Assembly (NCBI GenBank): GCA_019925095.2
Contig: CM034412.1
Location: 13,492,001 to 13,556,000, forward strand
Direction of reading: 5' to 3'
Length of the DNA stretch: 64,000 bases
Source: Dendrolimus kikuchii
Taxonomy: Eukaryota; Arthropoda; Insecta; Lepidoptera; Lasiocampidae
In this document: positions 63,506 to 64,000 of the stretch, in pieces
Position numbering within the stretch: position 1 is the stretch's first letter
Layout: every line of letters starts with the position of its first letter
Notes under the pieces: model-generated
The model's database searches: none
Seen by the model: the letters and a program-made list of their open reading frames with translations, nothing else
What the model was told of the DNA's origin: nothing
Made by a program: the position numbers and the translations under genes

Positions 63506-64000
63506 AACTAATCTAAGTTGAACTATTTAATATTGAAATTGTATAACTTGAGAAAAACTTAGGTTATTACTTAAAATTTATATATATTAATATGATAATG
63601 TAAGGAAAGGCTATTTATGAATAAAATATTTTATTGATTATAAAATATATTTTATTCTTAGTTACAATTCTTGAATATGTATATTAGAATTTTGTGTATG
63701 TACATTATAGCAAGTCTCATAAAACAGAAAGTTATTTAATACGTAACGAACACCGGTGGCCGTCCGTATATCCACTTATACCTTTAATGGCCTTAATAAA
63801 CTTTTAATGTTTTTGCCGGTGTAATATTCGTTACGGTGTAAATAAGGCTAATAATAAATCAAGACCAATTACAGATGTTATTCAAGATTTAAAGGGCGTG
63901 GTAGATTATTGCTTTTTATTACCCGAAGTAGACAAACGGACAGACGCAAGACGGTCTAACTGATAGAAAGTGGCAACCACAGACAGTATATTGTACTAGC
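63506..64000. other. No gene; A2-like remnant at the edge
   Basis: AT-rich sequence. 63925-63985 ('gtagacaaacggacagacgc', 'aagtggcaacca') resembles a degenerate A/A2 start that runs out of the window. Confidence 0.35.

Noticed and set aside
1..64000. Telomeric TTAGG arrays, rDNA or R2-type site-specific insertion
   Set aside because: I looked for TTAGG runs and 28S-like sequence and saw none.

Overview
The window is eukaryotic, AT-rich and dominated by transposable elements. It looks like an insect, most likely a moth or butterfly: Helitrons of the type inserted between A and T and ending CTAG, RTE-type LINE 3' ends with short microsatellite tails, a Penelope-like element with a GIY-YIG nuclease, tRNA-type SINEs, and small multi-exon genes with long TE-filled introns. 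I see no operons, rRNA, true tRNA gene or CRISPR array. Most long open frames are translations of repeats. Family assignments rest on motifs and my own comparison of copies, not on a database search.

Repeat names used here. A: the commonest family, about 300 bp, from 'gttcagcagacagg' to 'cctgcacggata' (A2 is a diverged relative). B: 5'-truncated 3' ends of an RTE-type LINE with a (GTAT)n tail, many with target-site duplications (TSDs). G and G2: two further RTE-like LINE tails. Hel-D and Hel-E: non-autonomous Helitrons. PLE: Penelope-like. I, J, L, Q, U, V, W, X: other dispersed repeats. M and N: tRNA-type SINEs. K: an element carrying a 26-bp minisatellite.

Layout. 1-27 kb is intergenic or intronic TE mosaic, with a nested Helitron (450-1668), LINE J (1985-2463), two LTR-like L copies (7545-8095, 9630-10030), the K minisatellite (9284-9587) and several B copies. 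28.6-49.7 kb holds the only convincing host coding sequence. Two paralogous genes for small four-transmembrane proteins lie head to head. One is on the minus strand (exons 32262-32435 and 28845-29007). The other is on the plus strand (exons 41522-41606, 43072-43181, 45525-45705 and 49586-49638). They share intron positions and phases. A further plus-strand terminal exon (28653-28805) belongs to an unidentified gene. 50-56.5 kb contains a LINE endonuclease remnant, a hAT-type element (52152-53429) with nested insertions, an 882-bp fold-back element (54571-55452), a Helitron and a MITE.

The most unusual feature is at 56646-58863. A 2.2-kb insertion with perfect 16-bp TSDs and an A-rich 3' tail interrupts an A repeat. 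It encodes an almost intact viral-type superfamily 1 RNA helicase, most like those of tobamovirus-like plus-strand RNA viruses, broken by one in-frame stop. The hallmarks are those of LINE retrotransposition. I infer either a 5'-truncated R1-type LINE that carries a captured viral helicase domain, or a viral RNA mobilised by a LINE. The last 5 kb returns to A repeats, a TATA-containing LTR-like block and a CpG-rich possible first exon.
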